This document shows, piece after piece, positions 18,757 through 27,421 of a stretch of DNA of 64,000 bases. A program made the position numbers and the translations under genes. Position 1 is the first letter of the stretch, and each line of letters starts with the position of its first letter. Source of the stretch: an uncultured Alphaproteobacteria bacterium (lineage in GTDB: Bacteria > Pseudomonadota > Alphaproteobacteria > MPNO01 > UBA2964); NCBI GenBank assembly GCA_951812775.1, contig OX638326.1, forward strand, positions 2,120,335-2,184,334. Reading direction: 5' to 3'. The notes beneath the pieces were generated by a model, which was given only the letters and a program-made list of their open reading frames with translations, had not been told where the DNA came from and did no database searches.

Positions 18757-18849
18757 CCAACTCTCCCTATCCTATGAGCAGAGAACTATAAGCCGCCTTG
18801 GGAGGGCACGAACAGAGTTGGTCAACTTAATGGCAAGAATTTATGAAAA

Positions 18850-20109
18850 TCACTTCCTGAGGCGACTTATGCGACCGTCAGGGGCCAAAGCCGATTGCGG
18901 AACGAGACCGCCGATCATTTCTTCTGCCAAGAGACGACCGGTTGTGGGACCCAACGTAAAACCTTGATGCCCATGTCCAAAGTTGAACCACAGATTTTTC
19001 TGACCAGGTGCTTTGCCAACCATCGGCAGCATATCCGGCATGCATGGCCGGTTTCCAACCCAGGGCGTGCTCTCCACAGCCGGTCCGAGTTCATATAATT
19101 CCTTCACCGCCTCGATACCTCGATAGAGTTGCCGCGGATCAGGAGGCGCGTCACGGCGGGCAATTTCTGCCCCGGAACATATCCGGACCCCAAACTCCGT
19201 CGCTGAAATAACAACGGCGTTGGCGACATCCATCATGGGGGCCTGCGGAAAGGTAAGGTTCTTGCCTTTCGGCCAGGCGAAATGAAGATGATAGCCGCGC
19301 TTGAGGAAAAGCGGATTTCGATAGCCGAGCCGTGGCAGCATCTCCATTGCCCACGGCCCGAGTGCGATCACCGCATGCTCAACGCTTTGTCGCCCCTCCG
19401 ACGTCTCCACCGTCCAGGCCGAAGAGGATTTTGAAAGCGTCATCGCATCGCCTTCAACAATTATTCCTCCCCTCTCGGCAAAGAGCGCTGCATAGGATTT
19501 GACCAAACCACCTGGATCAGACACGGACCAACTATCCGTCCAATGAATAGCCCCCGCCAAACTTGTTTTAAGTTCAGGTTCGGCCCGATGTAGCGCCGCA
19601 CCGTCTTCGATACGAAACAGCACACCATATTCGCGTTGCATATACTCCGCCTGGGCGACCACCACATCCAGGCTCTTTTGAGATCGGTGGGCCCGGCGCA
19701 TGCCGTTCCGCGTTATCAGCGCTTCGCTCCGGCTGCCTTGAATCAGGTCGGCATGGTCGTCTATGGCTTGTCCGATCAGCCGGGCATATTGCTTTGAAAT
19801 AACCTTGTGGCGTGCCGGGAATGAATTTCGAAAATAATGAAAGAGCGGCCCAAAATTTGGGAGCAACGCATTGAGGTGATAATGGACAGCATTGTCGGAC
19901 CCAGCGACGATTTTAAGAAGCGAGGCCATATCCAATGGGATCGGATATGGCTCTACGGCCTCAGCCTGTATGGCCCCCGCATTCCCGTAGCTGGTTTCTG
20001 ACCCCGGTTTGGATTTGTCCACAAGAACAACATCTTTGCCATGGGCCTGCAGCGCCAATGCTGTGCTGACGCCGACCATACCTGCTCCGAGTACTAACGC
20101 ATGCGCCAT
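18850..20109 (-). CDS. DadA-like FAD-dependent D-amino-acid dehydrogenase/oxidoreductase
   Basis: The product has 419 residues. The N-terminal FAD-binding Rossmann motif is VLGAGMVGVSTALAL. The DAO-family middle region follows (HRAEPELKTSLAGAIHW) and then the C-terminal glycine-rich FAD segment NFGHGHQGFTLGPTTG. The length and the GAGMVGVSTA start are typical of the small subunit of D-amino-acid dehydrogenase, which oxidises D-amino acids to keto acids at the membrane. The substrate could also be another secondary amine. The tRNA gene lies 130 bases upstream on the same strand. Confidence 0.85.
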   Translation of the reverse strand: MAHALVLGAGMVGVSTALALQAHGKDVVLVDKSKPGSETSYGNAGAIQAEAVEPYPIPLDMASLLKIVAGSDNAVHYHLNALLPNFGPLFHYFRNSFPARHKVISKQYARLIGQAIDDHADLIQGSRSEALITRNGMRRAHRSQKSLDVVVAQAEYMQREYGVLFRIEDGAALHRAEPELKTSLAGAIHWTDSWSVSDPGGLVKSYAALFAERGGIIVEGDAMTLSKSSSAWTVETSEGRQSVEHAVIALGPWAMEMLPRLGYRNPLFLKRGYHLHFAWPKGKNLTFPQAPMMDVANAVVISATEFGVRICSGAEIARRDAPPDPRQLYRGIEAVKELYELGPAVESTPWVGNRPCMPDMLPMVGKAPGQKNLWFNFGHGHQGFTLGPTTGRLLAEEMIGGLVPQSALAPDGRISRLRK

Positions 20110-20238
20110 TCGGGCAACCTTATAAACCCATCCAACTCTCTACCAAATTATGGCCCAGTTTTAGGGGGGAAGGACAGTCTGGTCGTAACGCCGGGGGAGC
20201 GCGCCGGGTTGGCCGGCGGGGGAGCGCAAACATAAAAA

Positions 20239-20315
20239 TGGTGGGCCCGGCAGGACTCGAACCTGCAACCAGACCGTTATGAGCGGCCTGCTCTAACCAG
20301 TTGAGCTACAGGCCC
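20239..20315 (-). tRNA. tRNA with CAT anticodon, probably tRNA-Ile2 (k2C34)
   Basis: A complete cloverleaf lies on the minus strand, with CCA encoded at the 3' end (20239-20241) and A as discriminator base. The acceptor stem pairs GGGCCTG with CGGGCCC (one U-G). The anticodon arm has a GGCCG/CGGTC stem around loop CTCATAA, and the T arm carries GTTCGAGTC. CAT can be Met-elongator, Met-initiator or Ile2. The initiator is excluded by the paired first base. The AGAGCAGGC D-arm/anticodon region resembles Ile2 more than elongator Met, so Ile2 modified by TilS is my preferred reading. A T run follows the gene. Confidence 0.9.
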
Positions 20316-20469
20316 ACCGATGTGTTTTGAACACATCCTTTTTTCGCCCACTCCCTGAGCCGGGTCAAGCAACCACTCGGCGGATTGCCAAGAAATTGCC
20401 CTGAAATTGTCACGCCACCACCTGATGCGGCTGCGATAGGAAAGTCTTACCCAATTTAAGGACAGTCTT

Positions 20470-20826
20470 ATGCCCGCACTTTCCAACAAGCCGTCACCGC
20501 TTTCCCGCATGCTGGCGCAGTTTCGCGCCTCGCCCCGTGTCCCCAGCCCGCGTAACGGCACACGCGCGGCGCCCGAATTCGAACCCGGCACGCTCTATCG
20601 CCACGTTACTGAGACCAACATGACCGAGCTCGCCAGCGTCATCGACACCAAAACCGACGAGTTCGGCATCCGCCATATCCGCTTCCTGCTCGCCTATAAA
20701 TATCAGCATCGGATAATCGAGGCCGGCGAACGCACCCTGGCCATAACGGTCTTTGCCAAGCGCTTCAGCCTTACCACCACCCCCGCGCCAGCCAATGAGC
20801 CAACACTGCGCGCCGAGTCCCCCTAG
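20470..20826 (+). CDS. Hypothetical protein
   Basis: The frame encodes 118 residues and is preceded by TTAAGGACAGTCTT. No family is recognised, and there is no signal peptide or membrane helix. The N-terminus is Pro/Arg/Ser-rich and looks disordered. Residues about 45-100 (RHVTETNMTELASVIDTK, RHIRFLLAYKYQHRII) could form a small folded unit. It lies 50 bases upstream of the nitroreductase gene in the same direction. Codon use is GC-rich like the neighbours, but overlapping frames are also open, so coding status is uncertain. Confidence 0.4.
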   Translation: MPALSNKPSPLSRMLAQFRASPRVPSPRNGTRAAPEFEPGTLYRHVTETNMTELASVIDTKTDEFGIRHIRFLLAYKYQHRIIEAGERTLAITVFAKRFSLTTTPAPANEPTLRAESP

Positions 20827-20876
20827 ACCCGAACCACCCTCTCCCGCTAGTTTATCCGCAACAGGGAGAGAACCGG

Positions 20877-21536
20877 ATGACCGATCAGGACATAGACCTC
20901 AACAGCACCGATCTGTTTGATATCCAGCGCACCATGCGCGCCATGCGCAGGCTCAAGCCCGACCCGGTGCCGGACGCGCTGGTCACAAAAATTCTCGAGG
21001 CCGGTCTCTGCGCGCCGAATGGTGGCAACACCCAGAAATGGCGCTTCCTGGTGGTCAAGGATCCGGAGGTCAAAAAGGCGGTGCAGCATTATTACAAGCG
21101 CGCCTATGACGAGGTGCAAAAGCCGCGCCACGATGCCCACGCGCCGAAAGAACCCGGCCCGGCGCTCGACCAGCATCACCGCAACGAGGCGGCGATTGAG
21201 TACCTGACCGATCATTTTCACGAAGCGCCGATCTGGATCGTCGCCTGCGCCGAAGATGCCCATTCGGACTCCGCCGCCACCGGCGCGTCGGTATACCCTG
21301 CCGTGCAAAATATGCTGCTCGCCGCCCGTGCGCTCGGGCTCGGCGCCACCCTGACCGCGCGCCATATTGTGTTCCGCGAAGAGGTCGAAAAGCTGCTCGG
21401 CCTGCCGGGAAACTATGGCTCGTTTGCCATCCTCCCCATAGGTTATCCGATGGGCAAATTCGGCCCGACCCGCCGCATCCCGGTCAATAAGGTCGCGTTC
21501 CTCGATAATTTTGAGACGCCATGGACCACCGAATGA
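20877..21536 (+). CDS. Nitroreductase-family FMN protein
   Basis: The product has 219 residues, and GGGAGAG lies 9-15 bases before the ATG. The FMN-binding N-terminus is TMRAMRRLKPDPVPDALV, followed by EAGLCAPNGGNTQKWRF. Further on come the SVYPAVQNMLLAARALGLGATLT core and an ILPIGYPMG-type C-terminal segment. The family reduces nitro groups, quinones or flavins with NAD(P)H and works as a homodimer in the cytoplasm. It is followed 30 bases later by the small membrane protein gene. Confidence 0.88.
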   Translation: MTDQDIDLNSTDLFDIQRTMRAMRRLKPDPVPDALVTKILEAGLCAPNGGNTQKWRFLVVKDPEVKKAVQHYYKRAYDEVQKPRHDAHAPKEPGPALDQHHRNEAAIEYLTDHFHEAPIWIVACAEDAHSDSAATGASVYPAVQNMLLAARALGLGATLTARHIVFREEVEKLLGLPGNYGSFAILPIGYPMGKFGPTRRIPVNKVAFLDNFETPWTTE

Positions 21537-21566
21537 CCCGCGGCTGAGCAACCCGCCCCATCCACC

Positions 21567-21884
21567 ATGCGCGAGCTCCTGCATCTTCATAAAGGCACCG
21601 TGCCGCTGGAACGCGCCTTTTGGACCTGGGCGATTACCGGCGGGCTGATCGTCAACCTCACCACCACCCTTGGCTTTCTGCTTCTCGCCAGTCAGGACCT
21701 GCTGATCGCCGCCGCCATCGTCGGCTATGGCATCTCGCTGCCCTATAATCTGCTGGTCACCATCGGCGTGGTCCGCGCCGCCGCCAGGCTGGAAACCACC
21801 CCCAACCCCGAAACCCCGGTCAGCAAAGCCCGGCTCTATGTCGCCGTCACCGTGCTCGGCGCGCTGATCCTGTCCCTGACCTGA
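21567..21884 (+). CDS. Small membrane protein, three predicted helices
   Basis: The product has 105 residues with three hydrophobic segments: about 18-40 (TWAITGGLIVNLTTTLGFLL), 46-66 and 87-104. Short polar loops join them. I recognise no family. It follows the nitroreductase gene by 30 bases and is probably in the same transcript. Its last 49 bases overlap the 3' end of the convergent nuclease-like gene. Confidence 0.6.
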   Translation: MRELLHLHKGTVPLERAFWTWAITGGLIVNLTTTLGFLLLASQDLLIAAAIVGYGISLPYNLLVTIGVVRAAARLETTPNPETPVSKARLYVAVTVLGALILSLT

Positions 21885-22738
21885 CCGCCCCGTACGCCAC
21901 GCCGCCCCTCTCCCCTTAAACCGGCTAGCGCCTCTTTCAGCGCCAGCACTTCGATCGGGCAGTCGGGCCAGTCATCCTCCCAGCAGATGATGACATCGCA
22001 TTGTTCGGCATCGTGGCGGTGATAGTGAAACGAGCGGCTGCGATATTCGAACTCAATCCTCACCGCCTCCCATCTTGCCAACTCCGCCCGCCCCGGCTCG
22101 CCCACCAGCCGCTTACCGGTGCAATCCGGAAACCCCGTCGTCACCGTATCGATCACATAGCCCAGCGCCTCGGCCGCCATGCCGAACAGCACCACCACCC
22201 CCATCTCATTGACCGGCGCATGCAGCATCGCGCCAAACCCCAACGGCGCCCCGCAGGCCCGCCCGCCAAGCGCCGGCCACGGCGGCGAACACACCACCCG
22301 CGCCGCCAGCTTTGCCACTGCCGTCTCCATCTCGGTCAGATGCGGAAAACCTGGGGCCTGGGCGACGGCCCAATCACGAAACGCGGTGAGCGCGCCACCC
22401 CAACTGCCCCAGCGCCGCCGCGGAATATTATGGCCCCACGGCACGCGATGGCGCAGCTGATGCCACGGCTCAATCCCGCCTGCGGCGATAAACGCCTCGC
22501 GCAGATCAGCAAACACCTGCTCACCCGGCAGCCACGTGGTCGGCGAGGTCGGCACCAGCCCGGCGGCCCGGCACAGCGCACCCCAGCTGTCATAATGCTT
22601 ATAGACCTGATTGAGGCTGACCCCGGTCTCCACCCGAAACCGCTCCAATGGCAGGCGCCGCACGCCGAGCTTCGCCGCCACCGCCACAGCATCCGCCGCC
22701 AAAGACTCCGGCGTGATATCCCGGTTCGGCGCCGACAT
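21836..22738 (-). CDS. Homing-endonuclease-associated-repeat protein with possible nuclease core
   Basis: The product has 300 residues. The N-terminus (LAADAVAVAAKLGVRRLPL... then VSLNQVYKHYDSWGALCRAAGL) matches the DNA-binding homing-endonuclease-associated repeat (HNH_repeat type), a small helix-turn-helix-like fold. The C-terminal part has RIEFEYRSRSF, then CDVIICWEDDWPDCPIEVLALK. This strand pattern, with conserved E, D and E-x-x-x-K-like residues, suggests a restriction-endonuclease-like core, but I cannot confirm an intact active site. A Cys/Gly stretch in the middle (CSPPWPALGGRACGAPLG) may bind metal. It borders the AT-rich accessory island. DNA processing is inferred; the precise role is unknown. 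Confidence 0.6.
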   Translation of the reverse strand: MSAPNRDITPESLAADAVAVAAKLGVRRLPLERFRVETGVSLNQVYKHYDSWGALCRAAGLVPTSPTTWLPGEQVFADLREAFIAAGGIEPWHQLRHRVPWGHNIPRRRWGSWGGALTAFRDWAVAQAPGFPHLTEMETAVAKLAARVVCSPPWPALGGRACGAPLGFGAMLHAPVNEMGVVVLFGMAAEALGYVIDTVTTGFPDCTGKRLVGEPGRAELARWEAVRIEFEYRSRSFHYHRHDAEQCDVIICWEDDWPDCPIEVLALKEALAGLRGEGRRGVRGGQVRDRISAPSTVTAT

Positions 22739-22996
22739 GCGCAGACTCCTTATTTATTTAGGATTAGTGAATCGGTTTAGTAGGAGTGCCGCGTAACTCC
22801 GTGCGACCCTACTAGCCGATTTAACTTTCAAAGACATAGAACCAGTTAGTGAATTATTTTTTATCATATTTCAATAAGTTATATAATTATTCCTCTTTAT
22901 ATACATAATATAATGAATTATTATTCACTAATATACTTGATAAAAGAATATTTTTTGTTAGATTATATGATATAGAAATTGATAATTGAGGGAATT
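22739..22996. other. Very AT-rich left edge of the accessory island
   Basis: Base composition drops abruptly here. The 60 bases at 22861-22920 contain 8 G+C and those at 22921-22980 contain 9. It holds the upstream region of the 22997 gene and the first copy of a 13-base motif (22863-22875). I see no repeat pair that would mark an att site, and no RNA gene. Confidence 0.6.
22863..22875 (+). repeat. 13-base shared motif, copy 1 (upstream of the small island gene)
   Basis: ATCATATTTCAAT is identical to the sequence at 23277-23289 upstream of the GHKL ATPase gene. The AT-rich background makes chance identity possible, but both copies sit upstream of island genes. Confidence 0.4.
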
Positions 22997-23221
22997 ATGG
23001 ACTTAAAAAAGAAAGAAAAATTTGTTCAATTAGCGGAACGCCGAACCGAGAATGCGATCAAATCTATTAGAGTAATAGGAAAACTTGGAAACAAATCACA
23101 TTATGAATATGACGAGAAAGATGTCAGAAAAATTGTCGGCGCCCTCACAAAAGAATTAGAAGCCATGAAACAACGACTTTCGACACAGAGTGACGACGAA
23201 GCGATTGAATTTAAATTGTAG
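22997..23221 (+). CDS. Small helical basic protein of the accessory island
   Basis: The product has 74 residues. I start at ATG 22997 because GAGGGA lies just upstream; the frame is open 6 codons further but lacks a ribosome site there. It is Lys/Arg/Glu-rich. Residues 8-27 (FVQLAERRTENAIKSIRVI) and about 45-66 (VRKIVGALTKELEAMKQRL) form two probable helices joined by GNKSHYEY. The family looks familiar as a small accessory protein near defence genes, but I cannot name it. It is 99 bases upstream of the GHKL ATPase gene on the same strand, so a partner or regulator role is inferred. Confidence 0.65.
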   Translation: MDLKKKEKFVQLAERRTENAIKSIRVIGKLGNKSHYEYDEKDVRKIVGALTKELEAMKQRLSTQSDDEAIEFKL

Positions 23222-23271
23222 TTTCAAGAGTTCAGATAAGGATGGATTGTTTGCTACCAATAGTAGATATT

Positions 23272-23288
23272 TTGAAATCATATTTCAA
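23272..23288 (+). promoter_or_regulatory. Palindrome upstream of the GHKL ATPase gene
   Basis: A perfect 7-bp inverted repeat (TTGAAAT and ATTTCAA around CAT) lies 32 bases before the ATPase start codon. Its right half is part of the 13-base motif also found upstream of the small gene. It is a candidate operator; no regulator is identified. Confidence 0.45.
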
Positions 23289-23320
23289 TTAAAGATAGTT
23301 TTCCAATCTAGGATGCAGCT

Positions 23321-25810
23321 ATGGATACTTCAGAAACAAAGGACCTATGCCTCTCCTTAATGAATGCGGATACCGAAGATAAGGTGATCGAATTATTAAC
23401 CGCATCAGGCTACTGGGATAGCAACAAATCTTGGCGATGCCTTGGCGACATGGAGAACAATTATTCCGTTATTGGAAGCCAGCAAAGCCGTGCAGATGCA
23501 GCGCTTGTGGAAAAGCTCGTTAACTCTATCGACGCCAGGTTAATGGATGAATGCGCGCGCACCGGAATAGATCCAGAAGGCGAACTTGCACCGCCAGACA
23601 TAAGACATGCTGTTGCACAACTAGTCGAGAAACACCCTAAACCCGAGATCGAAACTTCGGGACGTATATCTGAATGGACGCCGGCAGAGCGTACAGTCTT
23701 CGCAAGGGATATTACTGTCGCCGCAACTGGTTCGAGGCACCAACCATCGTTTACAATTGCAGACTCGGGAGAGGGACAGACCCCCAATAGTATCCCCGAT
23801 ACGCTATTATCATTGAATAAATCTAACAAACTCAAAATACCCTTCGTTCAAGGGAAATTTAATATGGGTGGAACCGGTGTCCTTAGGTTTTGTGGAAATC
23901 ACAGTTTACAACTTGTTTTGAGCAGACGTGACCCAGCAATCGTTAATAAATCTAATCCGGACCCGTCCGATACTCTTTGGAGTTTTACGGTTGTTAGAAG
24001 AGAAGAACCGAAAGGGACTGAGCGCAGCTCAGTGTTTCGATATTTGGCCCCGCTTAACTGTCAAAGTTCTCCGGGGAAAGGCGGCGTACTGAGATTCAAC
24101 TCTGAAACATTCCCAATATTTCCCGAAACAAATAGTGCATATGCCCGAGAGGCCGAGTGGGGAACTTTAATTAAACTATACGAATACAATGCGACAGGCT
24201 TTCGGTCACACATGCTGTTACCCAACGGTTTACTGAACAAAGTCGATTTGCTTTTACCAGAACCCGCGTTACCTATTAGGTTTCATGAATGCAGAGATTA
24301 TGTTGGTCATACCGGGAGCTTCGACACCACCTTGACAGGAGTAGGTGTTAGATTAAGCGACGACAAAGCGGAGAATATGGAGTCTGGGTTTCCGAGTTTT
24401 TGCCCCATCAATATTGACGGGCAAGTACTTCACGCGACGATCTATGCATTTAAAAAGGGTAAAGCTAAAACATACAGACGAAATGAAGGAATTATCTTTG
24501 TCCTTAATGGCCAGACCCACGCATCAATAGATACGAATTTCTTTCGCACCGGAAAAGTTGGTCTAGGTTACATCGCTGACTCCTTACTTATAAAAGTTGA
24601 ATGTAACAACTTGAACGGACGCTCAATTGAAGACCTATTCATGAATAGTAGAGACCGATTAAGCAATGATTCTGAGCTGAAACAAAAAATTATGCCCGCG
24701 CTTGCATCAATGCTCAAAGCACATACCGCATTGAGAGAACTTAAGAACCGGCGCCGTGAAGAAGAAATTTCGGAGAAACTACAAAACAATAAACCCTTGG
24801 CGGAGACTCTTGAGGCAATACTCAAACAATCACCAACTCTTTCCCAACTATTTTTGCCGGGAGCACGAATTTCTAATCCTTTCAAAAACAAAAATGTAAC
24901 CGACGAAACCAGCGAGTTCTTAGGAGAAAAGTTCCCTACATACTTCAGATTTAAAGGCTTGGAATACGGAAAAATTTTAAAGCGGGAATGCAATATAAAT
25001 CGTAGCTGTCGGATCACACTCGAAACAGATGCCGAAAACGAATATTTCGCCAGAAAAGAAAGCCCTGGCGAAGCGAGTATCTCAATCGGCACCTCCATAC
25101 CTTTACAAGATTACGTTGGTCCCAATCCAAATAACGGGTTGGCAAGCCTAACCTTCGAACTCCCTCAAGACGTGAATGTTGGCGACACAATTGCTTTGAA
25201 CATCACAGTCACTGACACATCGCGCACCGAACCGTTTATAAATCACGCCGAAATTAAAATTTTACCTGAGGCAAAAAAGCAAAAATCTACTGGTGGGCGA
25301 GGTAAACCTCCCTCGGACAAAGACGGAAACAAAAGGGACATACCGTCGAAATTATCATTACCAGAAATATATCCAGTGTCTGAGTCTGACTGGAAAAATT
25401 ATGATCCTGAGTTTGACAAACACACGGCGCTAAGGATTGTTTCTAAAGGACCCGAGGTAGACAACGGCAACATTGAGAACAAACATAGCCACTACGACTT
25501 TTATATCAACGAAGACAATATAGATCTCAAATCTGAGCTCAAAACCTCCGGTAACGAAGAAAAGTTAGTCAAGAGTCAATTCACTTATGGAATGGTTCTG
25601 TCGGGATTAGCACTACTTTACCACCAAAGTAAGAACAACAATTCTGACGACGATTTGCCCACCTTTGATGGCAACCCCCAATCGATTGAAGAGAAGGTCG
25701 CGGAATTTAGCAGCGCATTATCCCCGTTCATCGTCCCCATGATCAACGCGTTAGGTTTAATTGAATTTGACGACGATTTCGTCGAAAGCCCGTCGGAACA
25801 AGCAGCTTAA
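23321..25810 (+). CDS. Large GHKL-fold ATPase (MutL/MORC-like), probable defence protein
   Basis: The product has 829 residues, and AGGATG precedes the ATG. GHKL ATPase motifs are intact: N-box E64-x3-N68 (VEKLVNSID), Mg/ATP loop ADSGEG (D148, G150, G152) and the glycine lid KFNMGGTG (179-186). An S5-like transducer region follows. Residues about 470-500 form a coiled coil (ELKNRRREEEISEKLQ). Residues about 545-655 look like a beta sandwich, then a Lys/Gly linker leads to a separate C-terminal domain (YPVSESDWKNYDPEFDKHTA, HYDFYINEDNIDL). GHKL ATPases of the MutL/MORC group clamp on DNA, and prokaryotic relatives occur near restriction-modification genes. The gene is AT-richer than its chromosomal surroundings (21 G+C in 24841-24900). 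No helicase or nuclease motif is seen in it. Confidence 0.7.
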   Translation: MDTSETKDLCLSLMNADTEDKVIELLTASGYWDSNKSWRCLGDMENNYSVIGSQQSRADAALVEKLVNSIDARLMDECARTGIDPEGELAPPDIRHAVAQLVEKHPKPEIETSGRISEWTPAERTVFARDITVAATGSRHQPSFTIADSGEGQTPNSIPDTLLSLNKSNKLKIPFVQGKFNMGGTGVLRFCGNHSLQLVLSRRDPAIVNKSNPDPSDTLWSFTVVRREEPKGTERSSVFRYLAPLNCQSSPGKGGVLRFNSETFPIFPETNSAYAREAEWGTLIKLYEYNATGFRSHMLLPNGLLNKVDLLLPEPALPIRFHECRDYVGHTGSFDTTLTGVGVRLSDDKAENMESGFPSFCPINIDGQVLHATIYAFKKGKAKTYRRNEGIIFVLNGQTHASIDTNFFRTGKVGLGYIADSLLIKVECNNLNGRSIEDLFMNSRDRLSNDSELKQKIMPALASMLKAHTALRELKNRRREEEISEKLQNNKPLAETLEAILKQSPTLSQLFLPGARISNPFKNKNVTDETSEFLGEKFPTYFRFKGLEYGKILKRECNINRSCRITLETDAENEYFARKESPGEASISIGTSIPLQDYVGPNPNNGLASLTFELPQDVNVGDTIALNITVTDTSRTEPFINHAEIKILPEAKKQKSTGGRGKPPSDKDGNKRDIPSKLSLPEIYPVSESDWKNYDPEFDKHTALRIVSKGPEVDNGNIENKHSHYDFYINEDNIDLKSELKTSGNEEKLVKSQFTYGMVLSGLALLYHQSKNNNSDDDLPTFDGNPQSIEEKVAEFSSALSPFIVPMINALGLIEFDDDFVESPSEQAA

Positions 25811-25828
25811 ATTTTGAGCATTTTTGAA

Positions 25829-27064
25829 TTAACTCATTTTACGGTGAATCAGAACCACCTCCCTGCTTCCGGGGGTATTGCCTTTTCGATGAGCGTGCCA
25901 CTTACGATTGGGAACCTCACACCACAATCTTCCGTCCCCGCTTTCAGCAGGTCCGGGTATATCGACCTCACTGAATCCACAGCTTTCCATAACCCCCAGA
26001 TACCTGGGCAACTGCGCTTTCACATCTGAAAAGCCCATCATCTGGACGACCGTACAACGGGAGTCCACAAGCAGGGAAAGAGACCGGAACGTCTTTGAAA
26101 TATCACTGAAATAACGGTCCAGGTTTTTGGACCGATACCCCATCGTATAATGGGAAAGCCCGCCACCGTCCGGGCTGTTTGCAATCCACAACGGGGCGGG
26201 CGTTTCTTTCCGCCCGTCAACCTGCCAACGATGATATAAAACACGAATTCCCGGATACGGGGGAGACATCAATACCAGTTTCGGAACGGAAACCGTTTTG
26301 AACACCGGATGTTCCTCTATTCCGACAGCCGAACGGTTAAGGCAATGGACCGTGGGAATTTTCTCTTCACATCCCCCGAACCTGTTCAGAACGGTTTCCC
26401 GGAATTCCCGTGCACCGGACAGCATAAGTTCCGAATCTTCAATCAGCCGGGATCGAAATTCAACTACGGAAGGTATCCGTTTGCGACCATCCAGTGCCCA
26501 TTGTGCGGTTTTCAGAATAATGCACCGGGCGAAGTTCCGTTGCCTAAGACTTGGAAGGCCGGACAGCCAGGATATCCCCAGCCCGATCAGTTTCCGTAAT
26601 CGCCATGTTGATTTGCCGTTCAGGTTGCGCCGGTATCCATTCCTGGCCCACACATCCCCGTTGTTGATTTTGCGATGAACACTCAGGAAATCGGGCAATG
26701 ATTCTAACCAGTCCTCCAGCATCCTGATATCCGTGTCATGCAGGACAGTCGTTTTGACCGTGGATAAAAACGCCGCCAGACCGCTGATATCGCACCCCAC
26801 CGGATGCCGTCCTGCGGCCAGGGCCTCAACCAGGGTAGTCCCCCCGCCCATGAACGGGTCAAGGACGATATCACCGGGGCTTGAGAACGCCTTGATAACC
26901 GCACGAGCGAACGGCGGAGAGAATCGCGCGGGATATTTATAATATCCATGCGTCAACCCTGCGACCGGCTGAGCATTCAGCGCACCGGCAATTACATCTT
27001 TTGCTGTCAATGAACTGACGGAATTTCGATCTATTCCTGTAGTCTGTCGTCCAGTCAATTGCAT
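25829..27064 (-). CDS. Site-specific DNA methyltransferase (N4-cytosine/N6-adenine type)
   Basis: The product has 411 residues. SAM-binding motif I is VLDPFMGGGTTLVEALAAG (about residues 66-84), preceded by the YYKYPARFSP segment typical of amino-methyltransferases. Catalytic motif IV is SPPY, about 200 residues later, a form common in N4-cytosine enzymes. The region between would hold the target-recognition domain, an alpha-class-like order. It is convergent with the GHKL ATPase gene, with 18 bases between their stops. Base composition is higher than the ATPase (32 G+C in 26341-26400), so the two may have different histories. It could protect host DNA from the island's system (inference). 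Confidence 0.85.
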   Translation of the reverse strand: MQLTGRQTTGIDRNSVSSLTAKDVIAGALNAQPVAGLTHGYYKYPARFSPPFARAVIKAFSSPGDIVLDPFMGGGTTLVEALAAGRHPVGCDISGLAAFLSTVKTTVLHDTDIRMLEDWLESLPDFLSVHRKINNGDVWARNGYRRNLNGKSTWRLRKLIGLGISWLSGLPSLRQRNFARCIILKTAQWALDGRKRIPSVVEFRSRLIEDSELMLSGAREFRETVLNRFGGCEEKIPTVHCLNRSAVGIEEHPVFKTVSVPKLVLMSPPYPGIRVLYHRWQVDGRKETPAPLWIANSPDGGGLSHYTMGYRSKNLDRYFSDISKTFRSLSLLVDSRCTVVQMMGFSDVKAQLPRYLGVMESCGFSEVDIPGPAESGDGRLWCEVPNRKWHAHRKGNTPGSREVVLIHRKMS

Positions 27065-27421
27065 AGGGTATTCCTACACCGCTTCCCAAATTATCAATTC
27101 AGATGATTTCAAATCACACATTCGATAGGGTTAATAGAAAGCCGCCAGCCCCTTATCTCACAGCGATTCCACGGAAGCAACTAATCCACTAATCTAAAAA
27201 AGCATAGTTCCCAAAAACGGCAAGAACAATACTAATAGCGCTAAGTATAATTAGGATTATATTCCCTTTCGTTTTGTCAATAAAAAATTCAATTCCAAAG
27301 CGAATGAGCTTCCTCCAAACAAAAAGGGCCAGTCAATGACCGGCCCTTTCTAATTCTTATCTCCACCGCTCGCGCAGCGAAGCCGCTGTCCCCGGATCGG
27401 TATCCGGGGTGCCCGTGCGGT
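27065..27421. other. Right edge of the accessory island
   Basis: This gap holds the upstream region of the methyltransferase gene, an AT-rich stretch (about 27160-27300) and the rpoD terminator. No gene, RNA or mobile-element end is recognised. Confidence 0.6.
27321..27349 (-). terminator. Intrinsic terminator of the dnaG-rpoD unit
   Basis: On the minus strand a stem of AAAGGGCC with GGCCCTTT encloses a GTCATTGAC-containing loop and is followed by a T run. It lies about 75 bases past the rpoD stop. Confidence 0.85.

Noticed and set aside
20277..20591. Open frame across the tRNA
   Set aside because: It overlaps a complete cloverleaf tRNA and has no coding features.
22739..27421. Integrative element boundaries (att direct repeats or integrase) around the AT-rich island
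   Set aside because: The nearest tRNA is 2.4 kb away with no matching repeat seen, and no integrase or transposase gene is present.
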